In this document: positions 8,370 through 16,386 of the stretch, piece after piece
How positions within the stretch are numbered: position 1 is the stretch's first letter
How the letters are laid out: each line of letters opens with the position of its first letter
Source of the DNA: Hondaea fermentalgiana
Taxonomy: Eukaryota; Sar; Bigyra; Thraustochytrida; Thraustochytriidae
Length of the DNA stretch: 22,216 bases
NCBI GenBank assembly: GCA_014084085.1
Contig: NPFB01000172.1
Location: 88,953 to 111,168 of the forward strand
Direction of reading: 5' to 3'
Made by a program: the position numbers and the translations under genes
Notes under the pieces: model-generated
What the model saw: the letters and a program-made list of their open reading frames with translations, nothing else
What the model was told of the DNA's origin: nothing
The model's database searches: none

Positions 8370-9955
8370 CTAGGGCAAGACAGCTTTCGTATCATCCACA
8401 GCGGTAGCCATTGGAAGGGGAACAGCAACAGCATCACTATCGCTGTCCTCGAGGGGTTCCTCGAGGGCATCTGGAAAGGGATCTTTCGGGGGGAAGGTTA
8501 CTATCGTACGAAAAGTATTTGCCTTCGTCTTCTTTGGCTCCTTTTGAGGAAAGTGACACAAACCGTAATACCAACATAGTCCCGCAAGACCGAAGATTGT
8601 GAAGAAGGGCAGACCTACTGCTACAATGTACATGACAATGTTGTACGGGTAGTCAAACCACAAGTCTGAGCTTTCTCCCACCGTCGGGACCCGTTCTGTC
8701 GGAAACAATGTTGGACTCACGGTTGGCGAGGCCGTTATGCACTCGGGGAACGCTGAAGACCCCTCCTGATAGGGAAGGTCGGGGTAAGCGACTTGAAAGG
8801 GATTTCCTGAGATGTTTCTGTGCGACTCGTTGGCAATTGTTAAAAGTCTACGAACCTTGCAAGCTGAAGATTCCCAAGCGAAGAATACGAGTGACGTACG
8901 CGTAGGTAAGCTGGGTCAGCAAGGTCAGGCTGCATGGGAGAAGTGTGATTTGGTTGTTGGCAATATTCCTGAGTCGAGGTCTCGGTCAGCTTGATGTCCT
9001 TTTCCTTTGTCCTTTGCCATTATTTTCGCTATTGTTTCGCATGCACCACGTACATGGAAGTCAACCTATACAGAGATCCAAGCCCGATGGGAACCTCAGA
9101 GAGCAGATTTGCTTCGACATTGCTAAGAAGCAATCAAGTCAGTTCGTTGGAAGGGAAAGTCTACAGAGGATTGCAAAGATTGCATGGTACGTACATGGAT
9201 TCAAGCTGCGTGAGCGCTCCGATACCTTCCGAGATGGAGGTAAGCTGGTTTGAGCCAAGGTCTCTGCGAGAGGGAGCACAAGGTGGCACGATGTCAGAGC
9301 CTCCTTGCGTGAGATTTTAAACACCGTCAAGACTGCGTTTGAAACGTACAACTCGCTAAGGTTGTCCATGTTTGAAATTGAAGACTGTAGGTGCGAAACC
9401 TTGTTGTCATGAAGGATTCTTTGCATCGTTGAACGTGTGAGCATGTTGAGTGCACAGCATTGCGTCCCAGTACTTACAGCTTGCTCAACTCAGGAAGTAC
9501 CGTAACTCCGTATGGAAGAGAAGTGAGATTGTTTGCATATGCAGAGCTGCAATCATGTGTCTGTCAGCATTCGTGAATACGCCAGTCTTTCTTTTGACCC
9601 CAATCCCCAGAACGTACATGATCTGGAGTTCCGTGAGTGTGGAAAGACGATCGGGCAAGGATGTGAGGCTGTTATTGTAAATATATCTGTTTGGTGCAGA
9701 AATGTGAGTCGATCTTGTCGATGCGAATGTTCCGGACTTTTGGACGTACAAGCTTTGAAGCCTATAGAACGAGAAGACTGAAGGTGTAAAATCGTCGAGC
9801 GAAGTCGCACCTTGCGAGTGACAATACAACGCCGAGGACAGAGGTACGCACGGGGAGGGCACGCATTCGCACTCGCCATTGACCCCTGACGACGCCGCTG
9901 CTACCACCACCACTACCACCACCGCCACTGCCGCTACGGCCGCGCGCGCGACCAT
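8370..9955 (-). CDS. Leucine-rich repeat type I membrane receptor, copy 2 (8 exons)
   Basis: Paralogue of the gene at 6048-7694 with the same plan. Exons are 9750-9955, 9618-9686, 9478-9546, 9350-9418, 9195-9263, 9054-9122, 8900-8968 and 8370-8817, giving 355 residues. Introns are 59-86 nt, GT-AG, all phase 2; six of seven donors read GTACGT. The signal peptide (1-27) is a Val-rich run. The cap has C29, C31, C36 and C45. Six 69-nt exons encode repeats at 69-206. Then come the N-I-S-G-N-P-F cap segment, a shorter Pro/Thr linker without the N-A-P-T units, a transmembrane helix at about 265-292 and a tail of about 63 residues. Exon 7 is the same as in copy 1 at all 22 complete codons, whereas exons 3 and 4 match at only about 10 and 8 of 23. 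The linker and membrane helix are also unlike copy 1, while a short tail motif is shared. No intracellular enzyme domain is seen. The predicted role is surface recognition, with ligand unknown. Confidence 0.85.
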
Positions 9956-10305
9956 TGTCGTTTTGACTGCACCTGAGTTTGTCCTGCGTGTGCGGCCCTC
10001 GCCGTCTTTGGTCGTGCGCCAGCTTTGCCTTACCCCGCTTCTTTCTATTTACAGGAGCTGGCTCGTGCAGGGTGTGCGCTTCGACAGCTATCCCTGCGTG
10101 GATTGATCCGTCAAAGCAATTGCGCGCAGCTCGAGCCCGCTGTGCGCATGAAATCAGCTGCAGCATCCTGTGAATAGGTTCAGGGATTATTCCCAAGGTG
10201 CCAGTAGGGAACTGATGCTTGACAGTGAGGTCGATCGCAGCTGTCGGCTGGGAAAAAAGGCCAAAATGCTGACACCTTTATAAAATGAGCAAAAAAAATT
10301 ATTAC
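9956..10305. other. Spacer upstream of LRR receptor copy 2
   Basis: This should contain the promoter and leader of LRR copy 2 on the minus strand. An AT-rich block with A runs begins near 10276 and adjoins the 5S rRNA terminator. Nothing else is recognised. Confidence 0.5.
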
Positions 10306-10314
10306 AAAAAAAAA
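10306..10314 (-). terminator. Pol III oligo-T terminator of 5S gene
   Basis: Nine A on the plus strand give nine T on the minus strand, directly at the 3' end of the 5S sequence. This is the standard RNA polymerase III termination signal. A second run of eight T follows about 10 bases further on as a possible back-up. Confidence 0.85.
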
Positions 10315-10431
10315 CATTCAACACCGGGACTTCGCGTGCAGTCCCCTATCACACTACTAACCCGGCCCTACGTGACTTTTCTGCTCAGTGCGAATGAGAT
10401 GAGGAGTTGCCCACGTGGTATGATCGAATGT
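10314..10431 (-). rRNA. 5S ribosomal RNA gene (divergent)
   Basis: 118 nt on the minus strand, the normal length for eukaryotic 5S. The 5' part carries the CATACCAC element that follows helix I in 5S RNAs. The 3' half carries GGGCCGGGTTAGTAG, aligning with the conserved GGGCC(U)GGUUAGUAC. It ends in GTCCCGGTGTTGAATG, aligning with the usual end of the molecule. The fold holds: helix I pairs ACATTCGA (10431-10424) with TTGAATGT at the 3' end, helix II pairs ACGTG with CACGT, helix V pairs GCCGGG with CCCGGT, and helix IV pairs GTGTG with CACGC. Several paired positions differ from common 5S on both sides, which argues for a functional rather than decayed gene. It is flanked by a TATA element and an oligo-T terminator. 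It is a single copy here, between protein genes, so 5S is dispersed at least at this locus. It could be a variant or relic copy. Confidence 0.85.
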
Positions 10432-10453
10432 AGTCTAACTCGAGTCCCATACC

Positions 10454-10463
10454 ATATATATAT
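10454..10463 (-). promoter_or_regulatory. TATA element of 5S rRNA gene
   Basis: ATATATATAT lies about 23-32 bases upstream of the predicted 5S start at 10431. TATA elements near -25 to -30 are known to support 5S transcription in plants and some fungi, so the spacing fits. The assignment depends on the 5S call. Confidence 0.6.
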
Positions 10464-12096
10464 CCTTATAAAAAAATTACTGCCGAGCTGTTGCATCACG
10501 TAGAGTTGTTCTCTGTGAAGCGCCGCGAGGATGGAGTCGGTCCTGCGGACCATTGTCCTTGCCCGGTGACGAGGCTCATTTCTTTAGCAAGCGAATACGT
10601 CCGCTCGCCTGCCTTTCCGCTCGCATCGCTAGAACCAGCCCTCAAACGGGCTGCGAGCAGCTGCAGACGCAGGCGCGAGACGCCGCAAGTCTCGTTCCAA
10701 GTGCGCGCACACAAGACGCTACGGTCTGTAGCGTTGGACTGCTATCCGATGAGGACGAGGATTACTTGGAGGATCAGGACGGCGGACTTGACTTGATTTC
10801 CTGTAGGCCAACCAGAGAAGAGGAAGTTGGACTACTATACTGGACTAGGGACACAGGGCGGGCCGGAGGATACTCGAACAATTCTGCAACCAACTTGAAA
10901 CTCGAATGATCCATTTTCCCTCCTTCTTTCTCGTGCGTGCGACAGCGGCTGCGGCTGCGGTGCGCGGCAGCGTTGCCGCAGCCGCGAACGGTGTCTGCTC
11001 TCTGCAAACCGACAGACAGACATGGACGGCGACGATAAAACCAAACCCCAAAATCATCCTATCTCCACAGCCCGTATCATGCCACCCTCCCATGCCATCT
11101 TTGGCTTCCCACAGTTTTCCCCACGTCATCTCAGTTTCTGCATTGGCTGTGGAGTGCTGTGTATGCGGAGAGCCGAAGTCTACTCGAGACACGGGGCAGT
11201 TGTAACAACGTGGTCGAGTGGCGCCGCGGCGACGCCCCGTGACCATGGATGATGCGAGGGAGCCGTGACGCCACAGCAGTCTCCCCTGCCTCCGTGCCTG
11301 CATCAGCTGTAGCATCCCCGACCTGGCGTCCATCCAGAGGCCCGTGGCCGCTGCCGAGGCCGCAAAAAGCTCGACGTGGAGCTCGCGCAGGCGGCAGCGT
11401 CTGCGTGTTTGCACGCAAGGAAAAGAAGAAGGAAGAAAGGGAACATTTGAGGAAGCAAGCGACCGGCGACTGCGAGGGAGAAAAGCGCGGTGCGGCGAGT
11501 AAATGGATAGCTTTCGCGAGCGAGTTCGCAGTGCAGCGGGACAGACCGTGCCGCTGCCGGCCCCAGCGCGGCACTTCGCCTCGCCTCGCCTCGCCTCGCC
11601 CCGTGCTGGCTCGGCGTGGCCTGGAGCGCTGGTCGGGTCGACTCTCGTCCCGGGCGACCGTCCCTGCCAGCCAGCCTGCTTTCTGCCGCCAGGCCGGCCG
11701 CTGCCTGCTGCAGCTGCCGCTGCTGTCTCCTCGTCTCGCCTCCCGATCCTAGAGAAGCCACGCGCGATCCCTCGCAGCTGCCGCGGCCTCGCGCCCTGGG
11801 CGGCGGCGGGGGGCGGCGGCCGCGGCTTCGCACGCAACAGGCGGCCCGTGCCGCTGCCGGCGCGCCGCTCCCACCTCGACGCGCACTCGCACGCGCAGAA
11901 AGTGAAGGTGCGTGACGAGAGGCGACGAAAGGCGGTCCGGGCGCAGGGTCTCACGGCCAGGAAAAGAGGAAGAGGAGGAGCGCGGTGTCCGTCGCGGGGA
12001 CGGGCACACGCGCTCGCACGCGAGCGAGCAGACCTGCAGCGCGAGAACGGCCGGCAGCGAGGACACAGAACAGGCACGCCGCGGCGCGAGCGTAGC
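10464..12096. other. GC-rich spacer upstream of sulfotransferase 1
   Basis: Long frames are open on both strands here (for example 10845-12338 on the minus strand and an extension of the sulfotransferase frame back to 11503 on the plus strand). Their products are dominated by Arg, Ala, Ser and Pro with no domain, as GC-rich non-coding DNA produces. A run of five TCGCC units lies at about 11577-11600. The right end should be the promoter and leader of the sulfotransferase gene starting at 12097. Confidence 0.5.
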
Positions 12097-13362
12097 ATGC
12101 AGGGGGGCGACGACAAGGACCGCAGGGCGAGGATGACGGCGACGGCGCCGGACGGGCAGCAGCGGCGGCGGAGGAGGTGGATCGCGGCCGGCGCGGCGAT
12201 GCTTGTCGGGGCCGTGCTCTTGTTGTGCAGCGGAGACGGACGCGAGGAGGCGGCGCGCGTCTCGCTGGAGATCGAGGTCGAGGCGACGGAGAGCAGCCAG
12301 GAGACGAGCAACGCGCTGAGCGAGGCGGACGCAAACAATTTTTACGGAGATCACTTTAGCGTGTACCATTGCAGGCAATACCCCGAAGCCGGGTCTTTGC
12401 CGGACTTTATGGTGATCGGCGTCCACAAGGGCGGCAGCACGGGGCTCTATAGCTACCTCGCCAAGCACGGGAACATCCGGCCAGCCAAGTGCAAGGAGAC
12501 CTTGTTTTTTGAAAAAAGCAGCGTCTTCAAGAAAGGCATCAACTATTACAAGAGACTCTTCCCGGACACGAGTCTCACACCCGGTATCATCACGGGGGAG
12601 GGGACGCCAGGGTATATTCGACATCCGTATGCAGTGGTGCGCATTGCCAAGACAGTGCCTAATGCCAAGTTCATTGTCTCCTTGCGCGATCCCGTCGAAC
12701 GCTTCATCTCGCACTATGTGGGTTTCTATCAGCGGCAAAAGACGCACGCAAGTTGCGACAAGTTTTACGACCGCGAGTTGCGGATCCTGGAAAACTGCCA
12801 GGCGAACTACACTGCCGCAAAACACGTACCTCTGGTCACCGACGTCAATGGCGAGACCGCATGGGACGCGCTCCGCAGGTTCGCGGACCCCGAGTTGCTA
12901 TCCGAGGCGCTCGATGGTGATGCCGCGCTGACGCCCACACAGACCCGGGAGACGTGCGCTGATGACGACGAGCAGTGCAAGCGACGGTATTGCCTGGGCG
13001 TAAAAAAGAATCTAGAGTCTGGTTTGGGGCGCAGTGTCTACGTGGATCAGCTCGTGCGTTGGCTCCGCTTCTTTCCCGCTGAGCAGATCCTCGTGGTGCA
13101 GAGCGAAGCCATGTTTAAAGACGAGGCGGGAGCGCTCAATATTGTGGCAGATTTTCTTGGCGTGCGCCCCTTTTCCGAAAAGGAGCTCGCAAGTTTCAAA
13201 AACGCCAACACGGGAAGCCATCACCATAATTCGCAACTTTCACATACATGTGATCGCCCGAAAATTGCAAAGTTTTTTGCGCCAGAAAATGACCTTCTCG
13301 CGGCCGTGGTCAAGGCTCAGTTCCCAGAGACGTACGCCCGCTGGATCGCCTGGCAACGCTAG
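12097..13362 (+). CDS. Type II Golgi-type sulfotransferase, copy 1
   Basis: Intronless, 421 residues from the ATG at 12097. The frame is open 198 codons further upstream, but that part is low complexity, and the start used matches the paralogue's 420 residues. A basic run R-R-R-R-R (23-27) precedes a single transmembrane helix at about 28-44, giving the type II topology of Golgi enzymes. The catalytic domain covers about 100-421. The PAPS 5'-phosphosulfate loop is GVHKGGST at 108-115, with Lys111 the expected catalytic lysine. The 3'-phosphate site is R-D-P-V-E-R-F-I-S-H at 197-206. E-G-T-P-G-Y at 168-173 corresponds to the E-K-T-P-x-Y element of heparan sulfate 3-O- and N-sulfotransferases, the closest family I can name. 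The likely reaction is transfer of sulfate from PAPS to a polysaccharide or glycan; the substrate is unknown. An N-glycosylation site (NYT) is at 237-239. AATAAA follows at 13647. Confidence 0.9.
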   Translation: MQGGDDKDRRARMTATAPDGQQRRRRRWIAAGAAMLVGAVLLLCSGDGREEAARVSLEIEVEATESSQETSNALSEADANNFYGDHFSVYHCRQYPEAGSLPDFMVIGVHKGGSTGLYSYLAKHGNIRPAKCKETLFFEKSSVFKKGINYYKRLFPDTSLTPGIITGEGTPGYIRHPYAVVRIAKTVPNAKFIVSLRDPVERFISHYVGFYQRQKTHASCDKFYDRELRILENCQANYTAAKHVPLVTDVNGETAWDALRRFADPELLSEALDGDAALTPTQTRETCADDDEQCKRRYCLGVKKNLESGLGRSVYVDQLVRWLRFFPAEQILVVQSEAMFKDEAGALNIVADFLGVRPFSEKELASFKNANTGSHHHNSQLSHTCDRPKIAKFFAPENDLLAAVVKAQFPETYARWIAWQR

Positions 13363-13646
13363 ATCTTGCGGGAAAACAGGAACTGGGCAAAAGCCATGTT
13401 GCTCGCACAAGGTCGGTCGCCAGCACTCCTTCTTTTTCGATATGCAGATGCATTGCTATCTGCTCCGCCGTCTCTTTGTATTGTGTTTGTTCTTACAATA
13501 GGTTACCTCCTGGCGTCAAGGTGATTTTTAATCTCATCGTGATAGGCATCGTCGATGATACAGTCTTTTTTTCGAGAAAGAGAGACAAACTGATAACGTG
13601 TATTTTGATGTCAGGCCCCTTTTTTCTTGAAACGGATGGTATTTAC

Positions 13647-13652
13647 AATAAA
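13647..13652 (+). promoter_or_regulatory. Polyadenylation signal AATAAA, sulfotransferase 1
   Basis: AATAAA about 285 bases after the stop codon of copy 1. The strand and position fit, but the cleavage site cannot be seen. Confidence 0.45.
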
Positions 13653-14091
13653 AAGAGAGGATACTGAGTATGTACTTCGAATTACATTCTACCATTTCTC
13701 TCGAGCTTGGAGATGATCTTGGCTCCCCGCGAGCTTGGAAGACACGTCATCTCGAACGCTTCCAATGTATACATGAAGTCGCAGGGGGCACATTAGCCAG
13801 CTAGAAGTAGCATCTCCACTGCCGCGGGCAGAGCCGATCATATTATTTTCTCACATTGAGTATGGTAGTCGGCTCGACGTTTCCCAAAACAAGCCATCGT
13901 AGAAGACGATAATGTACGGGCAGAGCGATGACTCTTAATCTATTGTCACATGGTGGAAATGCAACCAGAGTGAAGATGAGTTCAATCGGGAATTGCCGCT
14001 ACACGCAGACCGAGTCTGCTCGCGACGTTTAGATACCCTAAACCTAGGCTTGTGGTGCGGCTCGCTTTCTCCCTAATGTCGCCATTAACGT

Positions 14092-14148
14092 GTACACACC
14101 GACAGGATGCGCGCACGCGAGCGCGCGTACTCGCTCGATGGTGTGTAC
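14092..14148. repeat. Nested inverted repeat
   Basis: GTACACACC (14092-14100) pairs exactly with GGTGTGTAC (14140-14148). The 39-base interior contains GCGCGC blocks that can pair with each other, and an overlapping CGAGCG/CGCTCG pair. It would form a branched hairpin. It lies about 1 kb upstream of sulfotransferase 2. Confidence 0.6.
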
Positions 14149-14270
14149 CTTGAGTAAGCGGGGACACTTCTGTTCGCGCAGCGGTGTCTCAACATAATGT
14201 CCCGAGTTGGGAGCTGCATGCTAAAACGTCATGGTATCTACGAGCGGTGTCAAACATCCCATCAGCCCCA

Positions 14271-14323
14271 GGCATTCCGACAGCTGACGGCATGGAATGC
14301 CGTCAGCTCAAGGCCGGAATGCC
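14271..14323. repeat. Strong cruciform-forming inverted repeat
   Basis: The inner arms are 12 bases, AGCTGACGGCAT at 14282-14293 and its perfect reverse complement at 14297-14308, with a 3-base loop. Outer arms of 8 bases, GGCATTCC at 14271-14278 and GGAATGCC at 14316-14323, extend the structure to 20 base pairs with an asymmetric bulge. It could be a mobile-element end, a dyad binding site or a structured RNA element. No terminal duplications were recognised. Confidence 0.85.
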
Positions 14324-15123
14324 GAGCTTTCGTTTCGCCGAGGCGTCGCACTTTATACAGAGCCTCGCTTCACCCCTCACTTCTCGCCCTTTTCCTCGAG
14401 GTGCGCCCGCCCCGACGCATCCTCTACGGCGCGCCAGCCAGCTGGCTGCTGCGCCCTATCCCTCCCCGCGCAGAAGCCATGGCAGCTGCAGCGAGTCCAG
14501 GTTCCGCCTCGGTGTCCCGGGACCGGGTCTCCCTCTCTCGCTCGGCTTCGGAGCCGACCTGCCACTGAGGAAAAGTGCGAGCTGAGGTATGGCGGGCGCC
14601 CATTCTTCACTTGCCCGGACGGTGTGCGCAGTGGGCCAGACGCGAATGGAAATGGGCAATGGCACGCGACGCCTCCGCCTCGCGCGCAGGCACCCAACCG
14701 GCACGGCGCGTATTTCGGCGGTAGGCGACTTCTACGGGCCCCCAAATGGGCGGGTGGCCTTCGGACCCGCAGGACGGAGCGAGGAAGTCCCGGATGCCAC
14801 AGTGGATGGTGGGCGACGGACGTGACAGCATCTCGCGTGCGGTAGCATCTTCTTGGCTTCTGCCAGGCTACAATTGCAACTTGCGGCGGCAAGAGCTGAA
14901 TGGCGTAATGACGAGTGGCGAGTTCGGCCTGGCTGGCCTGGTTATGCTATATGCTCACTGGCAGGGCCCAAGGGCTGATTGATGCAGCCCGACGAAGTCG
15001 CCTGCAGCGGGGCAAGCAATCACGTGTCCAGGCCGAGCGAGCAGACGCTCCGCCGCGTGGCGTCGCAGGGAGCCGCGAGGCGCGGCCAGGCGCGGCGAGA
15101 CGTGGAGGTGCTGCAGGAGGAGG

Positions 15124-16386
15124 ATGGAGGAAGAGGGGCGACGCGACGGTGCGCGTCGTGGGAAACACAGGTGGGTCGTCCTCGCAGGCATTGTGATCGC
15201 CGTCGCGCTGGGCACCGTGCTGCTCACTCCCATCAGCGGCAATGGCAGCGGCGATAACGGAGACGCGGGCGACGTGCGCGGCGTGAGCATCATGCTTGAT
15301 GCACAGCTCGTCGCCGACGAGCATGTGGACGACGAGGACACGAGCGTCGAGGGCGGGACACCCAATGTTTATGGGGACCACTTTAGCACGTATCACTGTC
15401 GACTCAACAAACGCCCCGGGTCGCTGCCCAGCTTCATGGTGATTGGCGTGCACAAGGGAGGAAGCACAGCGCTCTATGGCTACCTTGCCAAACATGGACA
15501 CATTCGACCGGCCAAGTGCAAGGAAACCCTGTTCTTTGAGAGCCAGAGCCGCTGGAAAAAGGGACTCGACTATTATCAAAGACTCTTTCCCAAGACCAAC
15601 AGCACGCCTGGTATCATCACTGGAGAAGGTACGCCAGGGTACATTCGACGTCCGGTTGCCGTTGTGCGGATCTCTGAAACGGTGCCCCACGCAAAATTCA
15701 TCGTTTCCTTTCGGGACCCCGTGGAGCGCTTCATCTCCCACTTTGTCGGCTTCAACAAGAAAAACAGAATCATTGGCACATGCATGGGTCATTTCTCTGA
15801 ATTACGCGAAAAGCTCGATGCATGTGTGGATAACTACAAGCCCGAGGAACACGTCCCGATTCTCACAGACTTGAACGGAGAAACTGCGTGGGATGCGCTC
15901 CAAAGATTTGCAGACCCATCCATGCTTGCCGAGACCCTCAATGGCAAGATTGCGCCCTCTCGAGCCAACCAGAGTACCTGCAACGTCCATGACGCTCAAT
16001 GCAAGCGGAGGTACTGTTTTGGCATCAAGGAACACATGGAATCAGCTATTGGTCGGAGCGTGTACGTCGATCAGCTCGTTCGTTGGCTGCGCTTCTTTCC
16101 GCCCGACCAAATTCTCATTATACAGAGTGAAGCCATGTACAAAGACGTGCCAGGCACTTTGAACCTCGTCGCGCAATTTTTGGGCCTCCGCCCCTTTACT
16201 GACGATGAAATCGTGAGCTTTTCCAGAACCAATACGGGAAGCAATCATCATGGCATGCAGCTCTCAGAGACGTGCGATCGCCCAACACTTGGTCAATTCT
16301 TTGCGCCAGAAAATGAATTGCTCGAGGCCGTTGTCAAAGCGCAATTTCCAGACGCTTTTGCGCGCTGGATGCCATGGCAACGATGA
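15124..16386 (+). CDS. Type II Golgi-type sulfotransferase, copy 2
   Basis: Intronless, 420 residues, a tandem paralogue of the gene at 12097-13362. The N-terminal tail (1-15) is basic and the transmembrane helix is at about 17-34. The PAPS loop is GVHKGGST at 108-115 (Lys111), the second PAPS motif is R-D-P-V-E-R-F-I-S-H at 197-206, and E-G-T-P-G-Y is at 168-173. Residues 99-210 match copy 1 at about 80 percent by eye, while the stem before residue 80 is unrelated in sequence apart from its acidic character. All eight lumenal cysteines are shared with copy 1 (C92, C132, C220, C234, C286, C293, C298, C384 here), suggesting conserved disulfides. An N-x-S/T site (NST) is at 159-161 and another (NQS) at 282-284. 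The role is the same as copy 1: PAPS-dependent sulfation of a glycan in the secretory pathway, with substrate unknown. AATAAA follows at 16458. Confidence 0.9.
   Translation: MEEEGRRDGARRGKHRWVVLAGIVIAVALGTVLLTPISGNGSGDNGDAGDVRGVSIMLDAQLVADEHVDDEDTSVEGGTPNVYGDHFSTYHCRLNKRPGSLPSFMVIGVHKGGSTALYGYLAKHGHIRPAKCKETLFFESQSRWKKGLDYYQRLFPKTNSTPGIITGEGTPGYIRRPVAVVRISETVPHAKFIVSFRDPVERFISHFVGFNKKNRIIGTCMGHFSELREKLDACVDNYKPEEHVPILTDLNGETAWDALQRFADPSMLAETLNGKIAPSRANQSTCNVHDAQCKRRYCFGIKEHMESAIGRSVYVDQLVRWLRFFPPDQILIIQSEAMYKDVPGTLNLVAQFLGLRPFTDDEIVSFSRTNTGSNHHGMQLSETCDRPTLGQFFAPENELLEAVVKAQFPDAFARWMPWQR

Larger units (their letters stand above)
13363..15123. other. Spacer between the two sulfotransferases
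   Basis: 1.76 kb without a supported gene. The left part holds the 3' untranslated region of copy 1, including AATAAA at 13647-13652. The middle contains two inverted-repeat structures (14092-14148 and 14271-14323). From about 14380 it is GC-rich with overlapping open frames on both strands and no domain; this part should include the promoter of copy 2. Confidence 0.55.

Noticed and set aside
10553..10909. 118-codon plus-strand frame with an acidic stretch
   Set aside because: No recognised domain, no paralogue or splice evidence, and overlapping open frames on the other strand.
11503..12096. 198-codon N-terminal extension of sulfotransferase 1
   Set aside because: The extension is low complexity and would put the membrane helix in the middle of the protein. 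The start at 12097 gives 421 residues against 420 in the paralogue.
10845..12338. 497-codon open frame on the minus strand
   Set aside because: It is Arg/Ser/Ala-rich without a domain, lies opposite the sulfotransferase 1 start and GC-rich leader, and other frames here are open too. It is an effect of base composition.
11749..12825. 358-codon minus-strand frame
   Set aside because: Antisense to the sulfotransferase 1 coding region, with no domain.
13930..14000. Possible C/D-box snoRNA near GCGATGA
   Set aside because: The C box is imperfect and no D box was found at a suitable distance.
14030..14050. Telomere-like CCCTAAACC
   Set aside because: Barely more than one unit, so neither an interstitial telomere nor a convincing promoter box.
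14947..15792. 281-codon minus-strand frame
   Set aside because: Antisense to sulfotransferase 2. Similar antisense frames arise in both paralogues because the coding strands are alike.
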